A DNA stretch of 64,000 nucleotides from Spirosoma sordidisoli (GTDB lineage Bacteria; Bacteroidota; Bacteroidia; Cytophagales; Spirosomataceae), in assembly GCF_004138325.1 (NCBI RefSeq), contig NZ_SBLB01000001.1, forward strand, positions 496,001 to 560,000, read 5' to 3'. Each line of letters begins with the position of its first letter. Position 1 is the first letter of the stretch. The notes below the pieces were generated by a model. That model made no database searches. It was not told where the DNA came from and saw only the letters and a list, made by a program, of their open reading frames with translations. Positions 27,779-36,881 of this stretch are shown piece by piece. A program made the translations under genes and the position numbers.

Positions 27779-27809
27779 AATATATAAATTATACAGGCTT
27801 AGAAACAAA
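27779..27809 (-). promoter_or_regulatory. Candidate promoter of the kinase operon
   Basis: On the minus strand a TTTG (27806-27809) is followed after 19 bases by TATATATT (27779-27786), about 27 bases upstream of the first ATG of the operon. The spacing is right for a Bacteroidota -33/-7 promoter, but the -7 box matches only partly. Confidence 0.35.
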
Positions 27810-27981
27810 TTAATGACCGACCTGTAGCCTTCCTTTTCGTAAGCGGTCGTTCCGCCGTACAATTAATGATCTGATGATCATCTTATAAGTTCATTTTTCA
27901 TTATCAAAAAACGTGGTCTGGCCAGTACCCAGTCTGCTCAGCCAAGAGGTTGTCTGGGGAAGATATCTGCTGACTTTAGTC

Positions 27982-28091
27982 GGCTCGAGGGGCTGCCTTT
28001 TTTGCCCCCAGCCCCCTAAAGGGGGAGCCCACTCGACGGGGTTATCTCCCCCTTCAGGGGGCTGGGGGCAAAAAAGGCAACCCTTCGAGCC
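27982..28091. repeat. 46-bp inverted repeat, REP/MITE-like element
   Basis: Bases 27982-28027 and 28046-28091 pair over 46 positions with three mismatches around an 18-base loop. Each arm holds a CCCCC/GGGGG block with a 6-base T-run (left) or A-run (right). The C/G-rich core resembles a widespread type of intergenic palindrome in Bacteroidota genomes (from memory). It is not followed by a T-run and is not next to a stop codon, so a terminator role is unlikely. Confidence 0.75.
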
Positions 28092-28101
28092 CACCTCCAA
28101 A

Positions 28102-28136
28102 ACCCCGGGTGGTTTCAAACGAAAATCACCCGGGGT
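28102..28136. repeat. 10-bp hairpin just upstream of the SBF transporter
   Basis: A 10-bp perfect stem (28102-28111 with 28127-28136) lies 15 bases before the ATG at 28152. It could be a leader hairpin of the transporter, or an extension of the adjacent repeat. Confidence 0.45.
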
Positions 28137-28151
28137 CGGTTACCCGTTGGT

Positions 28152-29168
28152 ATGGCAAACTCATCATTCGGCTCTTTACTGGCCCGCGTCGGGCTCGACT
28201 GGTTTATTCTCGCCCTACTGGCCATGATTGGTCTGGCGCGGCTTTTTCCCGAACCGGGTGTTCAGCAGGGACCTTTTTCCCTGTCGTCGCTGGCGGGTTA
28301 TGGCGTCTCGCTGATCTTTTTCTTCTACGGGCTGCGGCTCAACTTCGAACAGTTACGGGCCGGGCTTCGTAACTACCGCCTTCATTCGGTTATTCACCTG
28401 ACCACGTTTCTCGTCTTTCCGGCGGTGGTGCTCGCGGCCCGGGCGGTCTGGCTCACTCCCGACACCGAACTGCTATGGCTCGGTATCTTTTACGTCGCGG
28501 CCCTGCCCTCTACGGTTTCGTCGTCGGTCGTAATGGTTTCTATTGCGGGCGGTAATCTGCCGGCGGCAATCTTCAACGCCAGCATCTCCAGCCTGATCGG
28601 CGTCTTCTTCACCCCCCTCTGGATGAGTTATCTGCTGTCGAGTACGGGTGGCGACTATGATCTGGGCGGGGTTATCGGTAAGCTGACCCTGCAGGTGCTG
28701 GTGCCGGTGGTGCTGGGGCTGCTGCTGAACCGGCGGCTGGGCTGGTTTGCCGAACGGCACAAGGCGTATCTGCGCTACTTCGATCAGTTCACCATCCTGC
28801 TCATTGTTTATACGGCCTTCTGCGAATCGTTCGAGCGCCGGCTGTTTGCCGACTATTCGGCCGCCGATCTGCTTTCGCTGGCCGCGCTGATGCTGGGTCT
28901 GTTTTTCCTCATCTACGGGTTTATTACCCTGGTCAGCCGACTGCTCCACTTCAGCCGTGAAGACCGGATTACGGCGCTGTTTTGTGGTTCCAAGAAGTCG
29001 CTGGTGCAGGGCAGCGTGATGGCCAATGTACTGTTTCCAGCCAGCGTGGCCGGTATTGCCCTGTTGCCAATTATGATGTACCATGCGCTGCAGCTTATCG
29101 TGGCCAGCATCCTGGCGCAGGCAATGGCCCGCCAGCGGGACACGCCCGCTCCTGTCATTCAGAAGTGA
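28152..29168 (+). CDS. Bile acid:sodium symporter-like (SBF_like) transporter
   Basis: A 338-residue membrane protein with about ten hydrophobic helices. The YfeH/SBF_like (PF13593) signature is seen in FFYGLRLNFEQLRAGLRNYRLH, AALPSTVSSSVVMVSIAGGNLPAAIFNASISSLIGV and the later ALFCGSKKSLVQGSVMANVLFP block. The two broken-helix crossover segments of the ASBT fold (SSSVVMVSIAGGN and SKKSLVQGS) are present. The family moves organic anions with a cation gradient; the substrate is unknown. It is alone on its strand. Confidence 0.88.
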   Translation: MANSSFGSLLARVGLDWFILALLAMIGLARLFPEPGVQQGPFSLSSLAGYGVSLIFFFYGLRLNFEQLRAGLRNYRLHSVIHLTTFLVFPAVVLAARAVWLTPDTELLWLGIFYVAALPSTVSSSVVMVSIAGGNLPAAIFNASISSLIGVFFTPLWMSYLLSSTGGDYDLGGVIGKLTLQVLVPVVLGLLLNRRLGWFAERHKAYLRYFDQFTILLIVYTAFCESFERRLFADYSAADLLSLAALMLGLFFLIYGFITLVSRLLHFSREDRITALFCGSKKSLVQGSVMANVLFPASVAGIALLPIMMYHALQLIVASILAQAMARQRDTPAPVIQK

Positions 29169-29289
29169 TTCGGGGCGACTCAGCCACCCGAAAGCGGCAT
29201 TCGGCCAGATAGGCCCATACCCTGGTTAAACGCCCGGCCGTGGATTGTCTCTAACGATCAGTAAACCACAAACGCAAAACAACTGAATC

Positions 29290-29682
29290 ATGAAAAAGAC
29301 AATTGCAGCCGCCCTTACCTTATTCGCACTGACCACTGGCGTAACCTTTGCTCAACGTGGCTACCCGCAGCCGAACCGTGGTCCCCAGTATGGCGGAACC
29401 CAATACAACAGCAACCGGGATGAATTGCAGGAGGAGCTGAAGATCGACCGTATCGACGCCATCGTTGGTCTGTCGCGCCGTCAGGAAAAGCAACTCCACA
29501 AGATCGAAGACAATTACGACCATACCGTAGCTACGGCCCGCCTGACGCCCAGCGCCTACCGCCAGCTGCAACTCCGGAAACGCCAGGATATGCTGGCTGT
29601 GCTGACCTCCGCCCAGCGCGAGCGCCTGTTTGCGCAGCAGCAATACCGTCGGCCTAACGCCCCCTTCGGTCGCAGAGGCTAA
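29290..29682 (+). CDS. Small exported protein, Spy/CpxP-like in layout
   Basis: A 130-residue protein with a signal peptide (MKKTIAAALTLFALTTGVTFAQ). The mature part begins with a Gly/Pro/Gln/Asn/Tyr-rich stretch and continues into two helices (LQEELKIDRIDAIVGLSRRQ and RQLQLRKRQDMLAVLTSAQRE). The LTSAQRERL ending recalls LTxxQR motifs of Spy/CpxP proteins, but the family assignment is weak. A terminator follows 24 bases later. Confidence 0.7.
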   Translation: MKKTIAAALTLFALTTGVTFAQRGYPQPNRGPQYGGTQYNSNRDELQEELKIDRIDAIVGLSRRQEKQLHKIEDNYDHTVATARLTPSAYRQLQLRKRQDMLAVLTSAQRERLFAQQQYRRPNAPFGRRG

Positions 29683-29706
29683 GCTATACCCCACCGTAAC
29701 GAAACG

Positions 29707-29738
29707 AGGAACCGGCGTGATGCCGGTTCCTTTTGTTT
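29707..29738 (+). terminator. Terminator after the small exported protein
   Basis: A perfect 10-bp stem (29707-29716 with 29722-29731) closes a 5-base loop and is followed by TTTGTTTTTTT. The short compact hairpin plus U-tract is a standard intrinsic terminator. Confidence 0.88.
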
Positions 29739-29761
29739 TTTTGGGAAAAACCGGCCGCCAG

Positions 29762-30784
29762 TCAGTGAACCGCCAGCATGTCCAGACTGTGCCAGACCAG
29801 GTCGCCCATGGTTCGGCAGGCATCGAAGTGGCTGGTTCGGTAATGCCGGTTCAGGGCGCCCCGCAACTGCTCCACGTTGGCCCCGGGGGCAATTTCGTCG
29901 ACCCGCATGGCCGCCATCAGATCGCCGATCCGGGCTTGTTCTACCCGCAGCCGCCCCGCTACCAGCGAGCGCTCCTCAATTTGGTACTGGCGCACACTCT
30001 CGGGGGTCAGGCAGCTCGTACCGAGGTCGATAATGGGCTGATTCTGCCGGTAGTACTGCGGCATATAGACCGATTTACGGCCTTCGTACGACTGCTGATC
30101 GAAGTCGATGGCGCGAATGCGGTAGTAGACCTCGTCGAAGTCGGGCGTGATGTCGACCACGAAATTACTCGAGTGCATATCCCCCAGGAGCCGCACGAAA
30201 CACCGTTCGTTGAACTTCACGAACTCCTTGCAGAGCCGGATCGGGTTCATGTCCTCGTCGTGCATCTGCTGCTCGAAAAACATATCGCCCGGAATCCCGG
30301 CAATGTGCTCTTCGATGAGGGTCTGTCCGCTGGTCAGGTAACTGATGCGATTGGGCGACAGGATATGCTCCAGCTCCAGACCGTAAATGCGGGAGGCATC
30401 GGCATTCTTGATGTAGAAATAGTCGAAGTTATCGTTGACCAAGTTCCGCACCCGCACCCGAAAGGGCCGGGTGTTGCCGTACAGGCACAGATCGACCCGA
30501 TCGATGGTGAGGTGGGCCGTGATCGACATATCGCCGTCGGCTTTCAGGATGGCGTAGATCGTTTTGAGCGCCAGCAGGATATCGTCGGTTTCCAGCGCCG
30601 GGTAATAAACGGTTTCCCAGAGCGTATCGCGGTCGCGCTTGTCGAACAGCGAAGCCGAATTATCGTACCGAAGCAGGTCGGTATACTGTATCGGCAGCCG
30701 ATGCTCGCGATTGTACTGCTCCAGATATACCCGCAGGGGGCCACTGATGGGATAAGCACGTTTCTTCTTTGAGATGATAGGCAT
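29762..30784 (-). CDS. Protein with kinase/APH-like catalytic motif, unknown function
   Basis: About 340 residues from the ATG at 30784 (MPIISKKKRAYPI); an in-frame ATG at 30829 would add 15 residues. I recognise no named family. In the C-terminal half, LLGDMHSSNFVV followed some 20 residues later by RAIDFDQQS looks like the catalytic loop (GDxHxxN) and metal-binding Asp (DFD) of aminoglycoside-phosphotransferase-like or HipA-like kinases. Upstream, TLIEEHIAGIPGDMFF could form the hinge. No ATP-binding Lys was assigned with certainty. It is monocistronic, with its start divergent from the GH1 gene. Confidence 0.65.
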   Translation of the reverse strand: MPIISKKKRAYPISGPLRVYLEQYNREHRLPIQYTDLLRYDNSASLFDKRDRDTLWETVYYPALETDDILLALKTIYAILKADGDMSITAHLTIDRVDLCLYGNTRPFRVRVRNLVNDNFDYFYIKNADASRIYGLELEHILSPNRISYLTSGQTLIEEHIAGIPGDMFFEQQMHDEDMNPIRLCKEFVKFNERCFVRLLGDMHSSNFVVDITPDFDEVYYRIRAIDFDQQSYEGRKSVYMPQYYRQNQPIIDLGTSCLTPESVRQYQIEERSLVAGRLRVEQARIGDLMAAMRVDEIAPGANVEQLRGALNRHYRTSHFDACRTMGDLVWHSLDMLAVH

Positions 30785-30947
30785 AGACAACCGGTAGCTG
30801 GGTGGCGGGGTAAAGATACGGGCCGACACGATGGGTTGTTTCGCGGGCTGGCCCCCGGCGCCCCGACGGTGTCATATTAAGCTTTTGTTACGACCAAACC
30901 CTTTGCGTTTGTTCGATCGTTATGTCTTCATCGCTAGTCCGTCTATT

Positions 30948-32360
30948 TTGTCGACCCACCAACCGCCCCGAACCGACACCCCGCCCCTGCTGAACCGCCC
31001 GGCATTTGGTACCGATTTTATCTGGGGCACAGCCACAGCCGCCTACCAGATTGAAGGCGCTGTCGACCGCGACGGGCGCGGCCCCTCCATCTGGGATACG
31101 TTCAGCAAACAGAAAGGCAAGATCAAAACCGGCGAGCATGCCGATATAGCCTGCGAGTTTTACGACCGCTATGAATCCGATTTACGACTCCATAAAGAGC
31201 TGGGTCTCGACCATTTCCGGTTCTCACTGTCGTGGTCACGGATTCTGCCCGACGGTACGGCCCCACCACGGGGTGGACGCATCAACGAAGCGGGCCTGGC
31301 TTTTTACGACCGGCTGATCGACCACTGCCTCCGGCTGGGCCTTACCCCCTGGATTACCCTCTACCACTGGGATCTGCCGCTGGCGCTGGAAAACCAGGGC
31401 GGCTGGCCCAACCGCCAGATCGTCGACTGGTTCACCGATTTCGTCGATGTCTGTACCAAAGCCTACGGGCACAAGGTCAAGCACTGGATCGTGCTGAACG
31501 AGCCGCTGGCGTTTTCGGTTTTGGGCTATTTTACCGGTCAGCACGCGCCGGGGCGTCGGGGGTTCTGGAATCTGCTGCCCGTTATTCATAACACCGCCCT
31601 GGCGCAGGCCGAAGGAGGCCGCATGGTACGGCAAAATGTGCCCGACGCTCAGATCGGCACGGCTTTCTCCTGCTCGCCGGTCGATCCGTTTACCCCCCGC
31701 GACCAGAACGCAGCGGCCCGGGTCGACGCGCTGATGAACCGGCTTTTTATCGAACCCGCCCTCGGCCTCGGCTATCCCAGCGACACCCTGCCTTTCCTGA
31801 GCGACATTGCCCGGAAGGTTGCCAAACCCGGCGACATGGAGCGGCTGGCGTTCGATTTCGACTTCATTGGTCTTCAGCATTACTTCCGGGCGGTGGTTGA
31901 GCAGTCGTTATTCATGCCCTACCTTTGGGCCAAGGAAGTCACGGCGCTTCGGCGGGGGGTACCCGTTATTACCGAGATGGGCTGGGAAGTGTATCCCGAC
32001 AGCATGTACCGGATCATCCGTCAGTTCAGCCAGTATGCCGGTATAAAGAAGCTGATTATTACCGAGAGTGGGGCGGCTTTTTACGACACCGTCCAGCACG
32101 GAATGGTTAACGATACGGCCCGCACCGAGTATCATCAGCAGTACCTCACTCAGGTGCTCCGGGCCCGGCAGGAGGGGCTTCCGGTCGATGGGTATTTTGC
32201 CTGGACGTTCCTCGACAACTTCGAATGGGCCGAAGGGTACCGACCCCGGTTTGGACTCGTCTACGTCGACTTCCGCACCCAGCAGCGCATCGTCAAGGCG
32301 TCGGGGCGGTGGTTTCAGCAGTTTCTGACCGCCGAAAACGAAACGTCGAAACGACTATAA
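30948..32360 (+). CDS. GH1 beta-glucosidase
   Basis: A 470-residue glycoside hydrolase family 1 enzyme, taken from a TTG at 30948 (MSTHQPPRT...). The family length is about 440-470, which fits; an ATG at 30831 would add 39 residues with no resemblance to the family. Signature blocks: FIWGTATAAYQIEGA, RFSLSWSRILP, the acid/base Glu in VLNEPLAF, the nucleophile Glu in IITESGAAF, and the C-terminal FLDNFEWAEGYRPRFGLVYVD. It hydrolyses terminal beta-linked glucose, galactose or similar. No signal peptide is seen, so it is cytosolic. Confidence 0.9.
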   Translation: MSTHQPPRTDTPPLLNRPAFGTDFIWGTATAAYQIEGAVDRDGRGPSIWDTFSKQKGKIKTGEHADIACEFYDRYESDLRLHKELGLDHFRFSLSWSRILPDGTAPPRGGRINEAGLAFYDRLIDHCLRLGLTPWITLYHWDLPLALENQGGWPNRQIVDWFTDFVDVCTKAYGHKVKHWIVLNEPLAFSVLGYFTGQHAPGRRGFWNLLPVIHNTALAQAEGGRMVRQNVPDAQIGTAFSCSPVDPFTPRDQNAAARVDALMNRLFIEPALGLGYPSDTLPFLSDIARKVAKPGDMERLAFDFDFIGLQHYFRAVVEQSLFMPYLWAKEVTALRRGVPVITEMGWEVYPDSMYRIIRQFSQYAGIKKLIITESGAAFYDTVQHGMVNDTARTEYHQQYLTQVLRARQEGLPVDGYFAWTFLDNFEWAEGYRPRFGLVYVDFRTQQRIVKASGRWFQQFLTAENETSKRL

Positions 32361-32448
32361 ACCCGTAGACCCCGGCGGTCCCCGTTGCCGCTAATTACCA
32401 ACACTTCGCCGTTCATAGCAGTTGTATTTCTAAACCAAAACCAACGTT

Positions 32449-32862
32449 ATGCAATACCCTGAATTCATCCACGAAGGCAAAGAAAAACTCGGCGTCGACA
32501 CCGAACAGGAAGTCCTCGACATTACCCGCGCTTTTCTGCACACCCTGACCCAGCACCTGGCCGGCAACGCAGCCGATAACCTCGGCGCCCAGCTCCCGGC
32601 TCCGCTACTCGACATCATCCGCGAAATCAGCCCCGAAGAGCGCGACCAGGGCGAACGCTTTAAACTAACCGAATTTTACGAGCGCGTAGCGGACAAACTG
32701 AATGTCGACACCGATACCGGCCAACGCTATACGCACCAGTTCATGCAGGTATTCGGCCCGATGGTCACGGAGGGTGAGCTCCACAAGCTCAGGATTACCC
32801 TGTCCGACGACTATGCGCCCCTTTTCGACAACGTTAAAACCGCCAGTAACGCCCCTAATTAA
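32449..32862 (+). CDS. DUF2267 protein
   Basis: A 137-residue acidic, helical cytosolic protein. The DUF2267 pattern is seen in the two related halves (EVLDITRAFLHTLTQHLAGNAADNLGAQLP and DTGQRYTHQFMQVFGPMVTEGELHKLRITLSDDYAPLF). The family function is unknown. It has a separate leader about 88 bases after the GH1 stop. Confidence 0.85.
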   Translation: MQYPEFIHEGKEKLGVDTEQEVLDITRAFLHTLTQHLAGNAADNLGAQLPAPLLDIIREISPEERDQGERFKLTEFYERVADKLNVDTDTGQRYTHQFMQVFGPMVTEGELHKLRITLSDDYAPLFDNVKTASNAPN

Positions 32863-32952
32863 CGCGTTGTGACGAGCGGGGAGGGATACGAACCGAACAA
32901 CGGCCAGCCGCATCGCTCCCCACTCATCATCACCCGTTCTGTTCCCCAGTTT

Positions 32953-34236
32953 ATGTCCACTATCCTTCCTCTTACCACGCCCGAGCAGGCCGTATCGGCC
33001 ATCCAGTCGGGCAATCGTGTTTTTATCCACAGCGTAGCCCAGACTCCGCATGTCCTGATCCGGGCTATGGTCGACCGGGCGCCCGAGCTGCGCGACGTAG
33101 AAGTCTGCCACATCCATACCGAAGGCCCCCTGCCCTATCTGGAGCCGCAGTACCGCGAGTCGTTCCGGCCCAATTCGTTCTTTATCGGCGCCAACATGCG
33201 GAAGCAGCTCGCGCAGGGTATCGGCGATTACGTGCCGGTGTTTCTGAGTGAGGTGCCGCTGCTGTTCAGCCGTCGGATTCTACCCGTTGATGTGGCCCTG
33301 ATTCAGGTGTCGCCCCCGGATCAGCACGGCTATTGCTCGCTTGGCCCCTCGGTCGATGTGTCGCTGGCGGCCATCCGGTCGGCCAAGTACGTCATTGCGC
33401 AGGTGAACCCCCGCGTACCCCGCACCCACGGCGATGGACTGATTCCGGCCAGTATGCTGCACGCGGCCGTGGAGGTCGACGAGCCGATCTACGAAGTACA
33501 CACGGGCGAGATCAGCGCCGACGACCGTAAAATCGGGCAGTACGTAGCCAGCCTGGTTGAGGATGGGGCTACGCTACAGCTGGGCATCGGCGGTATTCCC
33601 AACGCCACCCTGGCCGAACTGATTCATCACAAAGGCCTGGGTATTCATACCGAAATGTTCTCCGACGGCGTCATCGACCTCGTTGAGCGGGGCGTCATCA
33701 CCGGCGAGCACAAAACCGTGCTACCTTACCGGATTGTATCGGCCTTCGTCATGGGCAGTCAGCGGGTATACGACTTCATCGACGACAACCCCGGGGTGGC
33801 TATGAAGCAGGCCAGCTACACCAACGACACCTCTATCATCCGGCGCAACCCGAAAGTAACGGCCATCAACTCGGCCATCGAGATCGACATCACCGGCCAG
33901 GTCTGCGCCGACACCATCGGTACCATGCAGTACTCGGGGGTTGGCGGGCAGATGGACTTCGTACGGGGCGCGTCGCTGTCGGAAGGCGGCAAACCGATAA
34001 TTGCCCTCCCCTCCGTAACGAGCAAGGGCCTGAGCAAGATCGTTCCGTTTCTAAAAGAAGGCGCCGGCGTCACCACGACCCGCGCCCACGTGCATTACAT
34101 CGTTACCGAATACGGCATCGCCGACCTGTATGGGCAGAACCTGCGCCAGCGCGCCCGGGCCCTGATCAACATTGCCCATCCCGACCACCGCGAAGAGCTG
34201 GAACGGCAGGCGTTCGCGCGCTTCGGCCACCTCTAA
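32953..34236 (+). CDS. Acetyl-CoA hydrolase/4-hydroxybutyrate CoA-transferase family protein
   Basis: A 427-residue enzyme, taken from ATG 32953 (MSTILPLTTPEQAV); an upstream in-frame ATG at 32869 would add 28 unlike residues. Family blocks: GNRVFIHSVAQTPHVLIRAM, HIHTEGPLPYL, LGIGGIPNATLAEL, HTEMFSDGVIDLVERG, the GQVCADTIG block, and the C-terminal YIVTEYGIADLYGQNLRQRARALINIAHPDHREEL. Family I CoA-transferases use a Glu to form an acyl-CoA intermediate. It could move CoA between acetate and a short-chain acyl group. It may work with IcmF in acyl-CoA metabolism, but the genes are 22 kb apart. Confidence 0.9.
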   Translation: MSTILPLTTPEQAVSAIQSGNRVFIHSVAQTPHVLIRAMVDRAPELRDVEVCHIHTEGPLPYLEPQYRESFRPNSFFIGANMRKQLAQGIGDYVPVFLSEVPLLFSRRILPVDVALIQVSPPDQHGYCSLGPSVDVSLAAIRSAKYVIAQVNPRVPRTHGDGLIPASMLHAAVEVDEPIYEVHTGEISADDRKIGQYVASLVEDGATLQLGIGGIPNATLAELIHHKGLGIHTEMFSDGVIDLVERGVITGEHKTVLPYRIVSAFVMGSQRVYDFIDDNPGVAMKQASYTNDTSIIRRNPKVTAINSAIEIDITGQVCADTIGTMQYSGVGGQMDFVRGASLSEGGKPIIALPSVTSKGLSKIVPFLKEGAGVTTTRAHVHYIVTEYGIADLYGQNLRQRARALINIAHPDHREELERQAFARFGHL

Positions 34237-34243
34237 ACAGCCA

Positions 34244-36727
34244 TTAAAAATCGACGCGGTACAGGAAAATCGGCAGAAACCCGAGCTGGTATTCCTGTTT
34301 GATGAAGCTGCCGTCGGGCTGGGGCGCGTAGCTGAGCGACAGCAGGTTCTGTATACCGAGGATATTCACCAGATCGACCGAGATCGTATGGGTCAGGCCC
34401 CGGCGGTCGGCTGCCCCGCGGTTCATCTTGTAATCGACCTTCAGATCGAAGCGTTTGTAAGGCGCAAACTGAAGGGTGTTGCGGCTTGCGCTCTGGTAAA
34501 TAATCTCCTGGTTCAGCCGCGACGCTGCTTCATCGACCGGGCCGTACCAGCGCCCGCCGGTGGTGGTGTATTTGAACCCAAGGTTGAGCGACGATCGCCG
34601 GAATACAAATTCTTTCGAGAACAGGGCATTGAAGGCGTAGCGCCCGTTGAAATCCGTATTTCGCAGCACCCCGTCAGACCCGGTGTATTTTGCATCGAAG
34701 ACCGAGCCCGTGAGCAGGAAATAATAGTGGTTGCTGAAAAACTTCTCGACCGTTAGCTCCAGCCCGTAATTACGGCCGGTTCCGGTGTTGACCAGCGGAC
34801 CCGGAAAGATTCGGGAGAAGGCCGCCCCCGTGTTGACCATCGAAAACGACGACTGCGCCTGTTCGACGGGTATGTTGAACAGGCGCTGGTAATACGTCTC
34901 CAGCAGCAGCCGAATGCTACGCCCCAGCAGCCGCTGGTAACTGGCTACATAATGCCAGCTTTTGGTCAGGCCCATTGTCCGGTTGGCCAGCGGCCCCGCG
35001 GCCGAGCCACTGCCCGGGTTTTCGGCGTAGAAGTAGGTATAGAGCGGCTGTATTTGGCTGTGTAGTCCTGCGGCCAGACTCAGTTTCTGCCGGGCGGGCA
35101 GCTCCCAGCTCAGCCCGACCCGAGGCTCTACCGGCGCTACACTGCGGGTGTTGAGCGTAAACCAGAGCGCATTCAGGCCAGCCGTCAGGGTCAGATTTTC
35201 GGTCAGGCGGTGGCGGAAGCTGACATAGGGCTGTACCAGCGCAAAGGTTTCGTTCGTGTTCCAGCGCGTGCGCCAGGGGGTGAAGCGGGTGTAGCTCAGA
35301 TCGGTAAACGACCGAACGCTGTCGAACGCCCGAAAGCGGTACAGATCGGTGTTCAGACCAACTTTCAGGGTAGCGCGGGCACTGATCTTATGGTTGACGA
35401 AGGTAGCCAGCGAGTACTTCATCTCCGAAAACCGGTAGTCCAGGATCGGCCGGAGCGAGTCGATTACGTAGCGATTGTTCACCACCAGCGGGTTGCGGTC
35501 GCCGTCCCTGCGCAGGAACAGGTAGTTGTGGTTGGCATCCTGCGAATTGCCCGATACGGCCAGCGTCGCTTTCCAGAACGTCTGGGGACTCAGCGGGCGG
35601 GTATAGGTCAGTCCGGCGGCCCCCATACGCGCGGTGTAATACTGATCGCGGTCGTTATTGCCGAAGATGTTACGGTCTTTCACCTCCTGTTCGCTGATGA
35701 GGATATCGACGGTGCTGGTTCCGCCGAGGGCCCAGAGCGCCAGCGCCCCGACCGACTCGCCCCGCCGGTTTCTGAGCGGGAAGTTGAACCGAAAAAAACC
35801 GTCCTGATAGGTCGGTACCGCCTGGGTTCCGATGTCGATACCGATTTTGTTGAACAGCCACAGGTTGGCGTAGCGGTAGGTAGCCAGATACGACGCCTTC
35901 GAGCTCTTCGACAGCGGCCCCTCGACCATGGCTTCAGTACCCAGAAAGCCGAACTGCACCATTTTTTCGTGGCGCTCATTATTTCCGTTGCGTAGCTTCA
36001 GGTCGAACGCGCCCGCCACGGTATTGCCAAATTCGGCCGGAAAAGCCCCCGTAAAAAAATCGGAGTTGGCCAGATACCGGTTATTGATGATACTGACCGG
36101 CCCGCCCGATGTACCTGCAATAGCGAAATGGTTGGGACTGGGAATACTTACGCCATCGACGCGCCAGAGCACTCCCTGGGGCGAGTTGCCCCGAATAACG
36201 ATGTCGTTTCGGGAATCGTCGGCGCCCTGCACCCCGGCAAAATTGGAAGCCATCCGGGCCGGTTCGCCCCGGCTGCCCGCGTACCGGTTCGTTTCCTCCA
36301 CCGAAAACTGCCGGGCCGACACCACTGCCATTTCGTTACGGGCCTCGCCGGTTCGCTGCGCCTGCACCGTTACCGCCACCAGCTGCCGGATTTCCTCTTC
36401 CAGCTCAATGTCCAGGATTTTTTCCCGCCCGGCATCCAGGCTCACATCAGCGAGCACCATCTCCTTGTAGCCCACCAGCGTCACCTTTACGGTATGCCGC
36501 CCAACGGGTATCCCGGTTAGCCGAAACAGGCCAGCCGTATCGGTCAGTACGCCCTTATCGGCCAGCTGTACCGTAGCGCCCACGAGCGGAAATTTGGATT
36601 CTTTATCGACCACATGGCCCCGCAGGGTTTGGGTTAACTGTCCCTGTCCCAGCAGGGGCGTAACCGCCAGGCAGACCAGCAGCGACAACAGGCAGACCGT
36701 TGCGCCGAAACGAGCAAAGATTTTCAT
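34244..36727 (-). CDS. TonB-dependent receptor with carboxypeptidase-regulatory domain
   Basis: About 827 residues from the ATG at 36727 (MKIFARFGATVCLLSLLVC). Signal peptide, CarboxypepD_reg-like domain (LRGHVVDKESKFPLVGATVQL, about 35-115), plug (SVEETNRYAGSRGEPARMASNFAGV, then DIVIRGNSPQGVLWRVDGVSIP), then a beta barrel ending in FLPIFLYRVDF. No SusD-like partner is adjacent. The stop lies 7 bases from the stop of the convergent CoA-transferase gene, so there is no room for a terminator between them. Confidence 0.9.
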   Translation of the reverse strand: MKIFARFGATVCLLSLLVCLAVTPLLGQGQLTQTLRGHVVDKESKFPLVGATVQLADKGVLTDTAGLFRLTGIPVGRHTVKVTLVGYKEMVLADVSLDAGREKILDIELEEEIRQLVAVTVQAQRTGEARNEMAVVSARQFSVEETNRYAGSRGEPARMASNFAGVQGADDSRNDIVIRGNSPQGVLWRVDGVSIPSPNHFAIAGTSGGPVSIINNRYLANSDFFTGAFPAEFGNTVAGAFDLKLRNGNNERHEKMVQFGFLGTEAMVEGPLSKSSKASYLATYRYANLWLFNKIGIDIGTQAVPTYQDGFFRFNFPLRNRRGESVGALALWALGGTSTVDILISEQEVKDRNIFGNNDRDQYYTARMGAAGLTYTRPLSPQTFWKATLAVSGNSQDANHNYLFLRRDGDRNPLVVNNRYVIDSLRPILDYRFSEMKYSLATFVNHKISARATLKVGLNTDLYRFRAFDSVRSFTDLSYTRFTPWRTRWNTNETFALVQPYVSFRHRLTENLTLTAGLNALWFTLNTRSVAPVEPRVGLSWELPARQKLSLAAGLHSQIQPLYTYFYAENPGSGSAAGPLANRTMGLTKSWHYVASYQRLLGRSIRLLLETYYQRLFNIPVEQAQSSFSMVNTGAAFSRIFPGPLVNTGTGRNYGLELTVEKFFSNHYYFLLTGSVFDAKYTGSDGVLRNTDFNGRYAFNALFSKEFVFRRSSLNLGFKYTTTGGRWYGPVDEAASRLNQEIIYQSASRNTLQFAPYKRFDLKVDYKMNRGAADRRGLTHTISVDLVNILGIQNLLSLSYAPQPDGSFIKQEYQLGFLPIFLYRVDF

Positions 36728-36742
36728 GAACAAGAGGAAGCA

Positions 36743-36776
36743 ATCAGCGGGTAATATTATCACATCATCCGCTGAT
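36743..36776. promoter_or_regulatory. 8-bp inverted repeat upstream of the TonB receptor
   Basis: ATCAGCGG (36743-36750) and CCGCTGAT (36769-36776) are reverse complements separated by an 18-base AT-rich spacer that contains TAATATTA. It lies 16 bases upstream of the receptor start codon (on the minus strand) and could be an operator or a leader hairpin. Confidence 0.4.
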
Positions 36777-36881
36777 ATACAATGACGCGTACCGGACCAG
36801 ATACTTACCTGACTGTGTGTACAAAATTGAGCCGCGACCAGCCCGGTCGCGGCTCAGGCGCTTATCGTCTGCATCAGTTCG

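Larger units (their letters stand above)
27753..28151. other. Divergent intergenic region with palindromes
   Basis: This 399-base gap lies between the divergent kinase operon and the SBF-type transporter. The side next to the operon is AT-rich and holds a candidate promoter. The other side is taken up by a 110-base imperfect palindrome (27982-28091) and a second smaller hairpin (28102-28136). No gene is seen. Confidence 0.7.

Noticed and set aside
29630-30772. Open frame of 380 residues antisense to the kinase-like protein
   Set aside because: The minus strand carries the GDxHxxN and DFD motifs; the plus frame has none and would overlap the small exported gene and its terminator.
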